Assembly: GCA_038373865.1 (NCBI GenBank)
Contig: JAXGGA010002043.1
Span: forward strand, 1 to 64,000
DNA length: 64,000 nt
Reading direction: 5' to 3'
Source: Uloborus plumipes
Lineage: Eukaryota > Arthropoda > Arachnida > Araneae > Uloboridae
Of this stretch, positions 13,058-21,797 are shown piece by piece; within the stretch, counting starts at the first letter, position 1; each line of letters begins with the position of its first letter. The translations under genes and the position numbers were made by a program. The notes under the pieces are model-generated. The model made no database searches. It was not told where the DNA came from and saw nothing but the letters and a program-made list of their open reading frames with translations.

Positions 13058-14731
13058 CTAGGTGACCCGTGCGGAATTCCGCAAAAAAAAAAAAAAAAAA
13101 ACCTCTAAACTTAAAATTTAATACCACAATTTTTATTGGCTTCATTTGCACAACATCGCCATCTACTGCCGTCGTTCTGACAACTTTTCAAAGAGATCAA
13201 AGACACGTTCACTTTTACAACTACTACAAAAGTGATACCCTATATTAAAATCAAATATACCCAAGGCTACTACTAAACTAAATACTAACGTTATCGCAAA
13301 ACTACCATAGTATTTTGAAACAATAAAAGTTACAACAAAGGTTTACCGAGCTAAGCCTTGGCTTGAAATGTCGCATTTAAAATTGATTTGAACAACAATG
13401 TAACGATTTTGACAGTTGAGCAAAAAATTTAACTTTTTCAAACTTCAATCGCTTATAAGTCGCTTAAACGTGGATTTTCGAGATTCTCGTTACGCGGCGC
13501 TAGCGGAGAAACGTTCTAAAGAACGCATTTTTTTTAATCTTTCGAATGAAATCAAAATGGAGACGATACGACAATTATTTCGCTAGATAGAGTCAATTTT
13601 GTGCCCAAAAATTGAAGTTCGAATAAAAAACGAACCGACACTTTTTAAAGGGTGGGTCTAATTTTCGTCAATAGCCCGCGGGATAAGCTTCAAAATCATA
13701 AATTTTCTTGCAATTCGATAAAGAAATGAGAGAGTTTCGACCGGGTATACGATTCGGCTTAGAGAAATAATATATGGAGAAGTTTGATAAAGGAATTCTG
13801 AAGAAAGTGAGGAAAATCTCCAAATTTTTGCTCAAATTTAAAGCGATTTGTCCTAAATGATTAAATATGAAAGCCATTGTTACAGAACGTGATTGATATG
13901 AAACAGTTTTTATAATTATCATGAAAATTTTGAATGAAGGCCTAACTGAAGCAAACATGACACTCATTAGCGGGCCACGTATGTAATACGTCGTGAAATT
14001 TTATGAACTGCGAGAATCTAGTGTTGTTTTGAAATATAAATTCATTGAAAAGCCGTTAATATCTCCATATATTATTTCTCTAAGCCGAATCCTATACCCG
14101 GTCGAAACTCGCTCATTTCTTTATCGAATTGCAAGAAAATTTATGATTTTGAAGCTTATCCCGCGGGCTATTGACGAAAATTAGACCCACCCTCTAAAAA
14201 GTGTCGGTTCGTTTTTTATTCGAACTTCAATTTTTGGGCACAAAATTGACTCTATCTAGCGAAATAATTGTCGTATCGTCTCCATTTTGATTTCATTCGA
14301 AAGATTAAAAAAAATGCGTTCTTTAGAACGTTTCTCCGCTAGCGCCGAGTAACGAGAATCTCGAAAATCCACGTTTAAGCGACTTATAAGCGATTGAAGT
14401 TTGAAAAAGTTAAATTTTTAGCTTAACTGTCAAAATCGTTACATTGTTGTTCAAATCAATTTTAAATGCGACATTTCAAGCCAAGGCTTAGCTCGGTAAA
14501 CCTTAATTAACTTTTATTGTTTCAAAATACTATGGTAGTTTTGCGATAACGTTAGTATTTAGTTTAGTAGTAGCCTTGGGTATTTGATTTTAATATAGGG
14601 TATCACTTTTGTAGTAGTTGTAAAAGTGAACGTGTCTTTGATCTCTTTGAAAAGTTGTCAGAACGACGGCAGTAGATGGCGATGTTGTGCAAATGAAGCC
14701 AATAAAAATTGTCGTATTAAATTTTAAGTTT

Positions 14732-14767
<36 letters not shown>

Positions 14768-14790
14768 GGAATTCCGCACGGGTCACCTAG
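13058..14790. mobile_element. Giant fold-back element, ~720 bp arms
   Basis: The left end CTAGGTGACCCGTGCGG is mirrored exactly at 14774-14790. The arms (13058 to about 13780, and about 14068 to 14790) are highly similar inverted copies with a spacer of about 290 bp. The outermost part includes the small palindrome GCGGAATTCCGC followed by an A-run, or a T-run on the other arm. No coding capacity or clear target duplication was found. Small frames at 13668-13967 and 13993-14184 are arm sequence read on opposite strands and are not genes. Confidence 0.8.
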
Positions 14791-15002
14791 TAGCCTTTAA
14801 TTAAACTAGTACACAAATAAATACCGGAGAATAACGAGGATTATTTTTTAGTGTCAATCGTTTCAAATTTTAGACGCGTTGATACTTTCTTTCCTTTTTT
14901 TTCCTTACATAGTTTATTTTATGAAGCATTTACTTAAGAAAATTAGGTGAAGTTTTGCAATGGAAACATTACCTTATTTCATATGTACATTTACACTAAA
15001 AA
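14791..15002. other. Spacer between two fold-backs
   Basis: AT-rich sequence with no feature recognised. Confidence 0.5.
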
Positions 15003-15471
15003 GAATAAAATAAAAATATTTTTGAAAAAAAAATTGAACCGACTTCGGAACTTCACTCAGCAAATGCTCTAAAAAGTAAAAAATAACTTTATTCTTTGAA
15101 CACCATCGATACTACATTTAAACATAAGTTTTGAAGTCGGCGCAAAAACTATAGGTAAAATGATGTTTACTATATTTTGCAAACATTTTCAGAGAAATCA
15201 TTGAAAATTGAGAGCTGAATATTTGTACCATTGCATAAATATGTACTTTGCAATGAATGCGAATGCGAATAAAGAACCTGGATTCATTTAAATTTATATT
15301 TATAGTTTCGAATGATTCTCTTTAGCTTTTTTGCGCCGACTTCAAAACTTATGTTTAAATGTAGTATCGATGGTGTTCAAAGAATAAAGTTATTTTTTAC
15401 TTTTTAGAGCATTTGCTGAGTGAAGTTCCGAAGTCGGTTCAATTTTTTTTTCAAAAATATTTTTATTTTAT
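15003..15471. mobile_element. Fold-back element with ACCGACTTCGG arms
   Basis: The left arm (about 15003-15150) and right arm (about 15330-15471) are near-perfect inverted copies, containing GAACCGACTTCGGAACTTC and GAAGTTCCGAAGTCGGTTC. Each arm ends inward at GAAGTCGGCGCAAAA or its complement. The spacer is about 180 bp and non-coding. Confidence 0.75.
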
Positions 15472-15641
15472 GCATAACATTTCAAGTAGTAATAAAAATC
15501 TACTGAATGCTGAGTGTTTTACTTAATTAATCAATATAATTCCTGGTTAGTTTTAAACGTATAACGCAATTTATGCACACTGCAATGTGCAGGCTGGACA
15601 GTTGAATGGAGCAACGAGAAATGGTTCATTTTATATACATA

Positions 15642-16291
15642 CAGGGTGTCCACTCCAATCGTGGACCAATAGCTAATTTCTAAACCGTTAGAGATAAGCA
15701 TATAGTTTATTTAGGAAAAAATCTCCAAATTATGAAAGGAATTTTTCGTCTATTCAATGTTTTTCAAAAAATCAAAATTTGAAAGAGTTACGAAATTTAA
15801 ATTTTTATACAGCCCCCCAGTCCTATCAATCATATTTAGTAAAATATTCTTGATACTGTAACGTTTAAAACTAAAAAAAATCACTCTTCTACCACAAAAA
15901 TTGACCGAGTTATGACGTTTTGAAAAATCAAGATTTTGAAGGATTTCGCATACAGTCCCTTAAGCGATCTCTCGATGACGTCATGAAACAATGCAAAATC
16001 TTGATTTTTCAAAACGTCATAACTCGGTCAATTTTTGTGGTAGAAGAGTGATTTTTTTTTAGTTTTAAACGTTACAGTGTCAAGAATGTTTTACTAAATA
16101 TGATTGATAGGACTGGGGGACTGTATAAAAATTTAAATTTCGCAACTCTTTCAAAATTTGATTTTTTGAAAAACATTGAATAGACCCAAAATTGCTTTCA
16201 AAATTTGGAGATTTTTTCCTAAATAAACTATATGCTTATCTCTAACGGTTTAGAAATTAGCTATTGGTCCACGATTGGAGTGGACACCCTG
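15642..16291. mobile_element. mariner/Tc1-like fold-back MITE
   Basis: TA at 15640-15641 and 16292-16293 flanks ends CAGGGTGTCCACTCC and its complement. The arms are inverted copies for about 300 bp, with a centre near 15970-15990. TA target duplication and CAGGG-type ends fit Tc1/mariner-related non-autonomous elements. No transposase is present. Confidence 0.7.
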
Positions 16292-16297
16292 TATATT

Positions 16298-16743
16298 CCT
16301 TAAATCACTTACGTATTTAATCATTGGTTAACTTACTAACTTTTCTTTATTTATTAATTCCCTTACTTATTCATTAACTTACAAACTTTTTTAATCAATC
16401 ATTTATTTTTTATTCTCACTGTAATTAATATACTAATTTATTCGTTTATTGCTCAATTATTTATAAATTTTTCTGTCTTTCTTTTAGTTACTCATTCGTT
16501 CGATCAGAAATATTTTAATACCTTAAATCACTTACGTATTTAATCATTGGTTAACTTACTAACTTTTCTTTATTTATTAATTCCCTTACTTATTCATTAA
16601 CTTACAAACTTTTTTAATCAATCATTTATTTTTTATTCTCACTGTAATTAATATACTAATTTATTCGTTTATTGCTCAATTATTTATAAATTTTTCTGTC
16701 TTTCTTTTAGTTACTCATTCGTTCGATCAGAAATATTTTAATA
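16298..16743. repeat. Exact 223 bp tandem duplication
   Basis: The unit starting CCTTAAATCACTTACG at 16298 repeats from 16521 with no difference that I can see by eye, ending ...TATTTTAATA in both. Identity this high in non-coding DNA implies a very recent duplication or an assembly artefact. Confidence 0.9.
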
Positions 16744-17465
16744 CCAAATACAAATATTAATTAGAAAAATATTTTACTTTTCAATATGCCACCTGCAGAA
16801 AAAAGTTAAAAATTTCTACCTTCGTTTCTTAAAAGTACAACTTTACTGCCAAAACAGAAAAAAAAAATGTTTCAACTCAAGGCTTTTTTTTTTTTTTTTT
16901 TTGCAAAACACATTATTCTTTTTTTTTGTACTGCACTTTTTTTAAACAAATTCCTTATGTTTATTTGAGAAAAAGGGTATGTTTTCCAAACTATATCACT
17001 TTGCTATCATTCGCTTACATCTATAGCATTTATTCTATTTTTTAACTAAATCATCTGTTTATGTGTAAGGATACTCAGCACCCTTTATGGTTAAAAATGA
17101 TACAAATTTCCCATATCAAACATTCTCCTTCTTCGTCTTTTTCAATAACCTTTTTTTTAATTTAAAGTTGTTTTCTTCCTAACACTTACTACATCAAAAA
17201 AGGTACATTTCATCCTGTAAAGGAATCGAAAAATCTTGATTTGCTGATATAATTATTTCATGAGAAACTGCCTCCAGAGGATACCCAGCGAGATGTAAGC
17301 AATATTTTTCCATTAATGTCCTTTTCTGCAGTTTAGAAGTGAAACATTGAGCTGAAAATAAATTCCCTGGCCCCTGGAGAATTATCCTTTTGAAAAATGC
17401 TGGATGCTTTGTTTGACCAGAAAAGGATGCGGTTGATTCGTGACCTCACATCAAATGTATAACTG
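16744..17465. other. Non-coding, homopolymer-rich
   Basis: A-, T- and TTTTTC-type runs only. No gene or repeat structure was recognised. Confidence 0.5.
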
Positions 17466-17634
17466 GGTATGTTTCTAATTCGCTGATGGAGAAATATTTT
17501 GGCACATGGGAAATTTTGGAATTGTTTTTTTCCCCAGGTTAGAAATTGCATTTTACAGTAAACGAGTGAACGCTGAAAGATATCCTTTCCGATCGATTGG
17601 AAATAAATTTTTGATCCAGCCGATTTTTTCAGCA

Positions 17635-17893
17635 TAACATATAGTTGAAGTTAAAAATCAACGTAAATAAAGCACAAATAAGGTAGAAAGTACAGCAAAT
17701 AGCTATTTCAAGGCTACAATGGAGCCCCTTCCTCAGTGCAAGAAGCTCAGCAAACAACATGAAAGCTGTAAGAGAACTGTTCTCTTACAGCTTTCATGTT
17801 GTTTGGGCTCCATTGTAGCCTTGAAATAGCTATTTGCTGTACTTTCTACCTTATTTGTGCTTTATTTACGTTGATTTTTAACTTCAATTATAG
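17635..17893. mobile_element. Hammerhead-family A palindromic insertion, 259 bp
   Basis: The segment is flanked by TTCAGCA on both sides (17628-17634 and 17894-17900), a 7 bp target duplication. Two arms containing GAAGTTAAAAATCAACG...GCTATTTCAAGGC are inverted copies meeting near 17772. The left arm retains a further ~25 bp that are missing from the right arm, and those bases contain the hammerhead catalytic core on the minus strand. There is no protein-coding capacity. It resembles other short inverted insertions in this window (21547-21785, 39677-40243). Confidence 0.7.
17690..17745 (-). ncRNA. Candidate hammerhead ribozyme, family A
   Basis: Read on the minus strand: stem I strand GCA, core CTGAGGA (17736-17730, fits CUGANGA), stem II AGGGGCT...AGCCTT with one bulge and a 7 nt loop, GAAA (17709-17706), a two-base-pair stem III closed by loop AGCU (17705-17699), and the cleavage base U at 17698. 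TGC then pairs back to GCA. This is a type I hammerhead with the extremely short stem III known from Penelope-like elements and retrozymes. Stem I is only about 3 bp, so activity is uncertain. Confidence 0.6.
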
Positions 17894-17934
17894 TTCAGCA
17901 CAAAGCTTTTTTGATCATTTTTCATAAAATATAG

Positions 17935-18767
17935 TTGTTGTTGTTACTTAAGCCACTCGGGTGCCCGAGCTCGAGTAGATGAATCTACACGATTTAAGGC
18001 AGAATTGGTACGCCTTCCGTTTTTATGAGCACCATTTTAGGTGGAAGTCCGATTTTAGCTCAACACACATGCCATAAGACCCGTTTATAGGGCAGGCATC
18101 CATTCATACACACATTCATACAGGGAAACGACAAGGACAGAAGAGAATGAAAGTATGCCCATGCCCGGGCCGGGATTCGAACCCGGGACCACGCTACCTG
18201 GGTCAGACTCCTCTAACCACTAGACCGAGCAGGGGTGCCCAGTGGGGGGGATTATGGCGCAAGTCGCGCCATCAAAATTTTTGGGGGGGATTTTTTAGCA
18301 CTAATTTATTTATTTACTTAAATTATTTATTAATTTATTTTTTAATTTAAATTATTTACTGATTTTTGTAATCAGAATTATTTATTAATTTATTATTTTT
18401 TAATTTAAATTATTTCTTTTATTTCTTTATTATTTATATATTTATTTTTTTGTGTGTGCGTGTGTGTGTGCTTGTAATGTCTGCAGCGGAAAAAAAGCGA
18501 TTTTATTCTGTGCACAATTCGAACTTTTAATAAATTAATAATATATAAAAAAATAATAGTTATAATTAAAAAAAATAAGTAAATAATATAAAACAAATAA
18601 ATATATTAAAAAATAAATAAATAATATTTTAAAAAATAAATAAAATAAAAAAGAGGGGTAAAAATAAAAATAAAAAGCACAAGAGGGGTTGTGAAAATTT
18701 GGGGGGGGGGGGGAATTCGCGCCATTGAGCTTGGGGGGGATGGGCACCCCTGAGACCGAGTGGCCGG
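17935..18767 (-). repeat. tRNA-derived SINE with (AAC)n tail, split by a hAT MITE
   Basis: The SINE is flanked by a 12 bp target duplication CATAAAATATAG (17923-17934 and 18768-18779). On the minus strand the head has a tRNA-like A-box (TAGTGGTTAGAGG), a perfect B-box (GGTTCGAATCC) and a near-complete acceptor pairing. The body continues through about 220 bp to a tail of AAC repeats at 17935-17946. Removing the inserted MITE and one copy of its duplication leaves about 302 bp. SINEs of this type are transcribed from the internal Pol III promoter and mobilised by LINE machinery. The small plus-strand frame at 18147 with the peptide GRDSNPGP is the usual antisense translation of a B-box region, not a gene. 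Confidence 0.85.
18230..18752. mobile_element. hAT MITE inserted in the SINE head
   Basis: Ends CAGGGGTGCCCA and TGGGCACCCCTG are flanked by the 8 bp duplication AGACCGAG (18222-18229 and 18753-18760). An 8 bp duplication and a YARNG-type end (CAGGG) define the hAT superfamily. The 523 bp interior is A/T-rich with G-runs close to both ends and no transposase. Confidence 0.9.
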
Positions 18768-18853
18768 CATAAAATATAGCGTAGTAATAATTGAAAATAT
18801 TGTCATGGTGACTTATGAGGAGGTACATTTTATTTATTGGCAACATTTCTGTA

Positions 18854-19091
18854 CCTCAGAACCAGACTAACGTGAGTCCATTTTCATAACTTTTCAGTAG
18901 AGGGCAAAAACGATTGTCGGATGCATGCAAAGGATGAGATTCGCGCTCTTTTAACTCTACTAAATAATTATGAAGGAATTTGCTGTATAGAATAATGTTC
19001 TTGTAGGACGATGCGGAATACGATTTAACATACAATGCAGCAAAAGAGTGAAAATCGCTATTTTTGGACTTATGTCATCCTGGTTCTGAGG
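18854..19091. mobile_element. Short TA-flanked MITE, copy 2
   Basis: TA at 18852-18853 and 19092-19093 flanks ends CCTCAGAACCAGAC and its inverted counterpart CCTGGTTCTGAGG. The 238 bp sequence shares GAGATTCGCGCTCTTTT with the copy at 12232-12439. It is a probable Tc1/mariner-type non-autonomous element. Confidence 0.7.
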
Positions 19092-19093
19092 TA

Positions 19094-19430
19094 CAGATCA
19101 TTTTTAATTTGCTGATGGAGAAATATTTTGGAACATGGGAAATTTTGGCAGTTCTTTTCCCCCCAGGTTAGAAATTACATTTTTCAACAATCGAGTGAAC
19201 GTTGAAAGAAATCCTTTCTCATCGATTGAAAATAAATTTTTGATCTGGCCGATTTTGTTTTTCCGATTTTTTTTAGTGGGAAATATATCATAGCAGTAAC
19301 TGAAAATAGTGACATGATGACTCATGTAGGGTGCACTTTGTTTTCTTGTAACACTTGTAATTACAGCATCGTAATTTAGCTGTCACGTGAAGTCTAGAAA
19401 TAGCTAAATTACGAGAAATATTGGCAGTTA
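19094..19430. repeat. Local triplication, copy B
   Basis: The segment is homologous to copy A from GCTGATGGAGAAATATTTTG onward, and to copy C through CGTAATTTAGCTGTCACGTG. It is less interrupted than the other two copies and lies between a MITE and the CACTA-like element. Confidence 0.65.
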
Positions 19431-20581
19431 CACTAGTCGACAAATTTTCACTTTTTTCCCTAACAAAGATGAAATTAACTGTTTTTGACTAATTTTACAG
19501 TGTAGAATTCAAAAATAATAGTAAAAAAGCTGTAGCATGTACAGTTTTTTTGTTATGAATTTCTAAAAAGTACTGAACATAACTGAAAAAAACATATCAA
19601 ACACACCTTTTTTCAAGAGGAAAGGATCATAATATTAACTCCTAACTTTTTTTGAAGTTTCAAGAGAGACTCAAAGTTTAAAATCATGACCACTAATAGC
19701 AAAGAAGGGGTTCTTAGGGGGTGTACCCCCTCAAAATGAGCAAAAAATCACCAAAAATGATCTTTTCATTCTTGTTTTTTTTAAATGACGTTTAAAAAAA
19801 AAATTCGATGTAAAATCAGAGGATAGGACCCCCTCCTATGATTCCTACGTCCGAAAAAATTTTCGCGCTGTAAAAAAAAATAAAAAAATTAAAAACCGAT
19901 TTTATGACTGTCGCACGCTAAATACGAGACACATCGCAGGTCTTCAGAAAGACGGAGTATTCTGGCTGGTTCTTATGTAAAATTATCTCCAAAATCCAAA
20001 TATGGCCCCTTTCCTCTCCATCACTCTCCACTTTTGCGAAAGCCCCCCCCCCCCCCCGGGTTTGCAGTGTTGTTAGCAGGTATTTAGCTCGTATTTAGCG
20101 TGCGTCAGTCATAAGATCGGTCTTTTTTTTTTTTTTTTAATTTTATTTTACAGCGCGAAAATTTTTTTGGGCATAGGAATAATAGGAGGGGGTCTTATAC
20201 TCTGATTTTACACCAGAAAAAAATTTTAAAACGTCATATTAAAGGAACCAGAATAAAAAGATACTTTTTCATGATTTTTTGCATATTTTGAGGGGATACA
20301 CTCCCCTCGTCCCCCCCTTTTTGTTATCGGTGGCCATGATTTCGGACTTTAAGTCACCCTTCACCTCCAAAAAAATTTAGGAGTTAATATTTTGCTCCTT
20401 TTCCCTCCAAAAATAGGCATTTGGTGCGAAAATCATAAAAAATAGTAAAAAATTATTTTTTTTTATTACGGAAAATTGAGACGTGATGGGACTTTTTTAC
20501 TTGCAGGTATTTAAATAACTATATGAATACGTAATAAAAATATTAAGTTGGTTGTTGTTAGGGAACCACTGTCGACCAGTG
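19431..20581. mobile_element. CACTA-like non-autonomous element with long internal inverted repeats
   Basis: TTA at 19428-19430 and 20582-20584 flanks ends CACTAGTCGACA and (from the right, minus strand) CACTGGTCGACA. A 3 bp duplication with CACTR ends fits the CACTA/EnSpm group. The interior holds inverted arms of roughly 300 bp (about 19600-19915 against about 20090-20430) containing CAGCGCGAAAATTTT-like words, and a C-run at 20043-20057. No transposase was found. Confidence 0.55.
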
Positions 20582-21215
20582 TTATTATCCCTCCAGGTTA
20601 GAAATTGCATTTTGCAATAAGCGAGTGAACGTTGAAAGAAATTCTTTATCATCTGTTGGAAATGAATTTTTGATCCAGCTGTTTTTTTTTTTTCAGAAAA
20701 TCCTTTAGGACGAAATATAGCGTACACTACAAAAAGTAAACTGTTTTTACAGCAGATGTTCCAGTTAAAACTTTAAAATACGCAGCAATAAACTGTAAAA
20801 CTAGCTATTTTACAGTTTATTAATGTAAAGCAGCAATTTTACACTTTATTATCACAATTTTAGTTTATTACCCCAAAGCTAGCTGTGTTATACTGTAAAA
20901 ACTACAGTATAATACCGGCAGCAGAAGTTCCAGTTTAAAACTGTAAAGTGCACAGAAATAAACTGTAAAATTAGCAATTTTACAGTTTATTAATGTAAAA
21001 TGAGCAATTTTACAATTTATTATTGTAAAATTATGATTTTTTACAGTTTTCTACTATAAATTTAGCTGTATTATGCTGTAAAAACAACATCTATTTTTTT
21101 ATAATGTAGTAATAATTGAAAATAGTGGCATGATGACTTATGCGGGATACAATTTATTTTGTGGTAACATTTGTAATTAAAGCTCGTAATTTATCTGTTA
21201 CGTGAAGTCAAGTCA
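20582..21215. repeat. Local triplication, copy C (interrupted)
   Basis: CCAGGTTAGAAATTGCATTT to ACGAAATATAGCG and then GTAATAATTGAAAATAGTGG match copies A and B. The copy is split precisely at a TA by the element at 20725-21106. Confidence 0.65.
20725..21106. mobile_element. ACTGTAAA element, copy 1
   Basis: TA duplications at 20723-20724 and 21107-21108 flank ends CACTACAAAAAGTAAACTG and (minus strand) CATTATAAAAAAATAG. The interior is a string of short inverted units of the kind ACAGTTTATTACTGTAAAAT. The same locus without the element is seen in copy A of the local triplication, which confirms insertion at TA. Confidence 0.75.
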
Positions 21216-21546
21216 TACGATAAATCTTAAGCTGGCAGTTTTATAGCTTGATGAGTTTCTAGAAGTCTCAAGAGTTTCACTATTTTTCACGAGAAAACTC
21301 ATGATGTAATGAGCACCTTTTTTTCCCTTCTTTTTTTTCCTCCAGAGCCGTGTGTTTTTACTTGTGAAAAAATATTTAGCAACAAAAAATTTCTGGTGGT
21401 TAGAAATATAGCAAGAGCTATTATTAGAATATAACTTTTCGTATATATGACTCTGAAACTTCGTCTAAATGTGAAATCACTAACTTTACTTCTTGACCAC
21501 ACATCATCATATTTCAATTTAGTATAAATAGGACTAGTAAAATATT

Positions 21547-21785
21547 GTACAGAAAATAACAACGTTACGACTGCACAAATGAGCAGGGATACTGCAGACA
21601 CGTGTTTCGGCGTTACAAGGAACTTTTGTCGGATGTCTGTGCATCCATAAGCTCACAACTTTTTTGCATTGAAAAAAGCGTTCCTTGTAACGCCAAAACA
21701 CGTGTCTGCAGTATCCCTGCTCATTTGTGCATTCGTAACGTTGTTATTTTCTGTACATCTATAGCACAAAGGTATTTGTAAACTT
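21547..21785 (+). mobile_element. Hammerhead-family B insertion, copy 1, 239 bp
   Basis: It is flanked by the 12 bp duplication TAGTAAAATATT (21535-21546 and 21786-21797). A truncated left arm and a full right arm are inverted copies (CTGCAGACACGTGTTTCGG / complement). The right arm continues into TCTGTACATCTATAGCACAA. The ribozyme-like core is damaged here: the conserved GAAA reads AAAA in the right arm, and the left arm lacks the CUGA side. Confidence 0.75.
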
Positions 21786-21797
21786 TAGTAAAATATT

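Larger units (their letters stand above)
17466..18850. repeat. Local triplication, copy A (interrupted)
   Basis: Sequence from CGCTGATGGAGAAATATTTT through TTGATCCAGCCGATTTTTTC and on to AATTGAAAATATTG (18789) is shared with 19094-19430 and 20582-21215. In copy A it is interrupted by the 259 bp hammerhead palindrome (17635-17893) and by the SINE (17935-18767). Its uninterrupted ATATAGCGTAGTAATAATTG serves as the empty site for the insertion in copy C. Confidence 0.65.

Noticed and set aside
18229..18230. Working tRNA gene in the SINE head
   Set aside because: The A- and B-boxes are good, but the anticodon arm is poor, the cloverleaf is shorter than a normal tRNA, and the unit has a SINE body, tail and target duplication.
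18147..18350. 67-codon frame with the peptide GRDSNPGP
   Set aside because: This is the antisense translation of a tRNA-type B-box region in the SINE, a well-known false gene signature.
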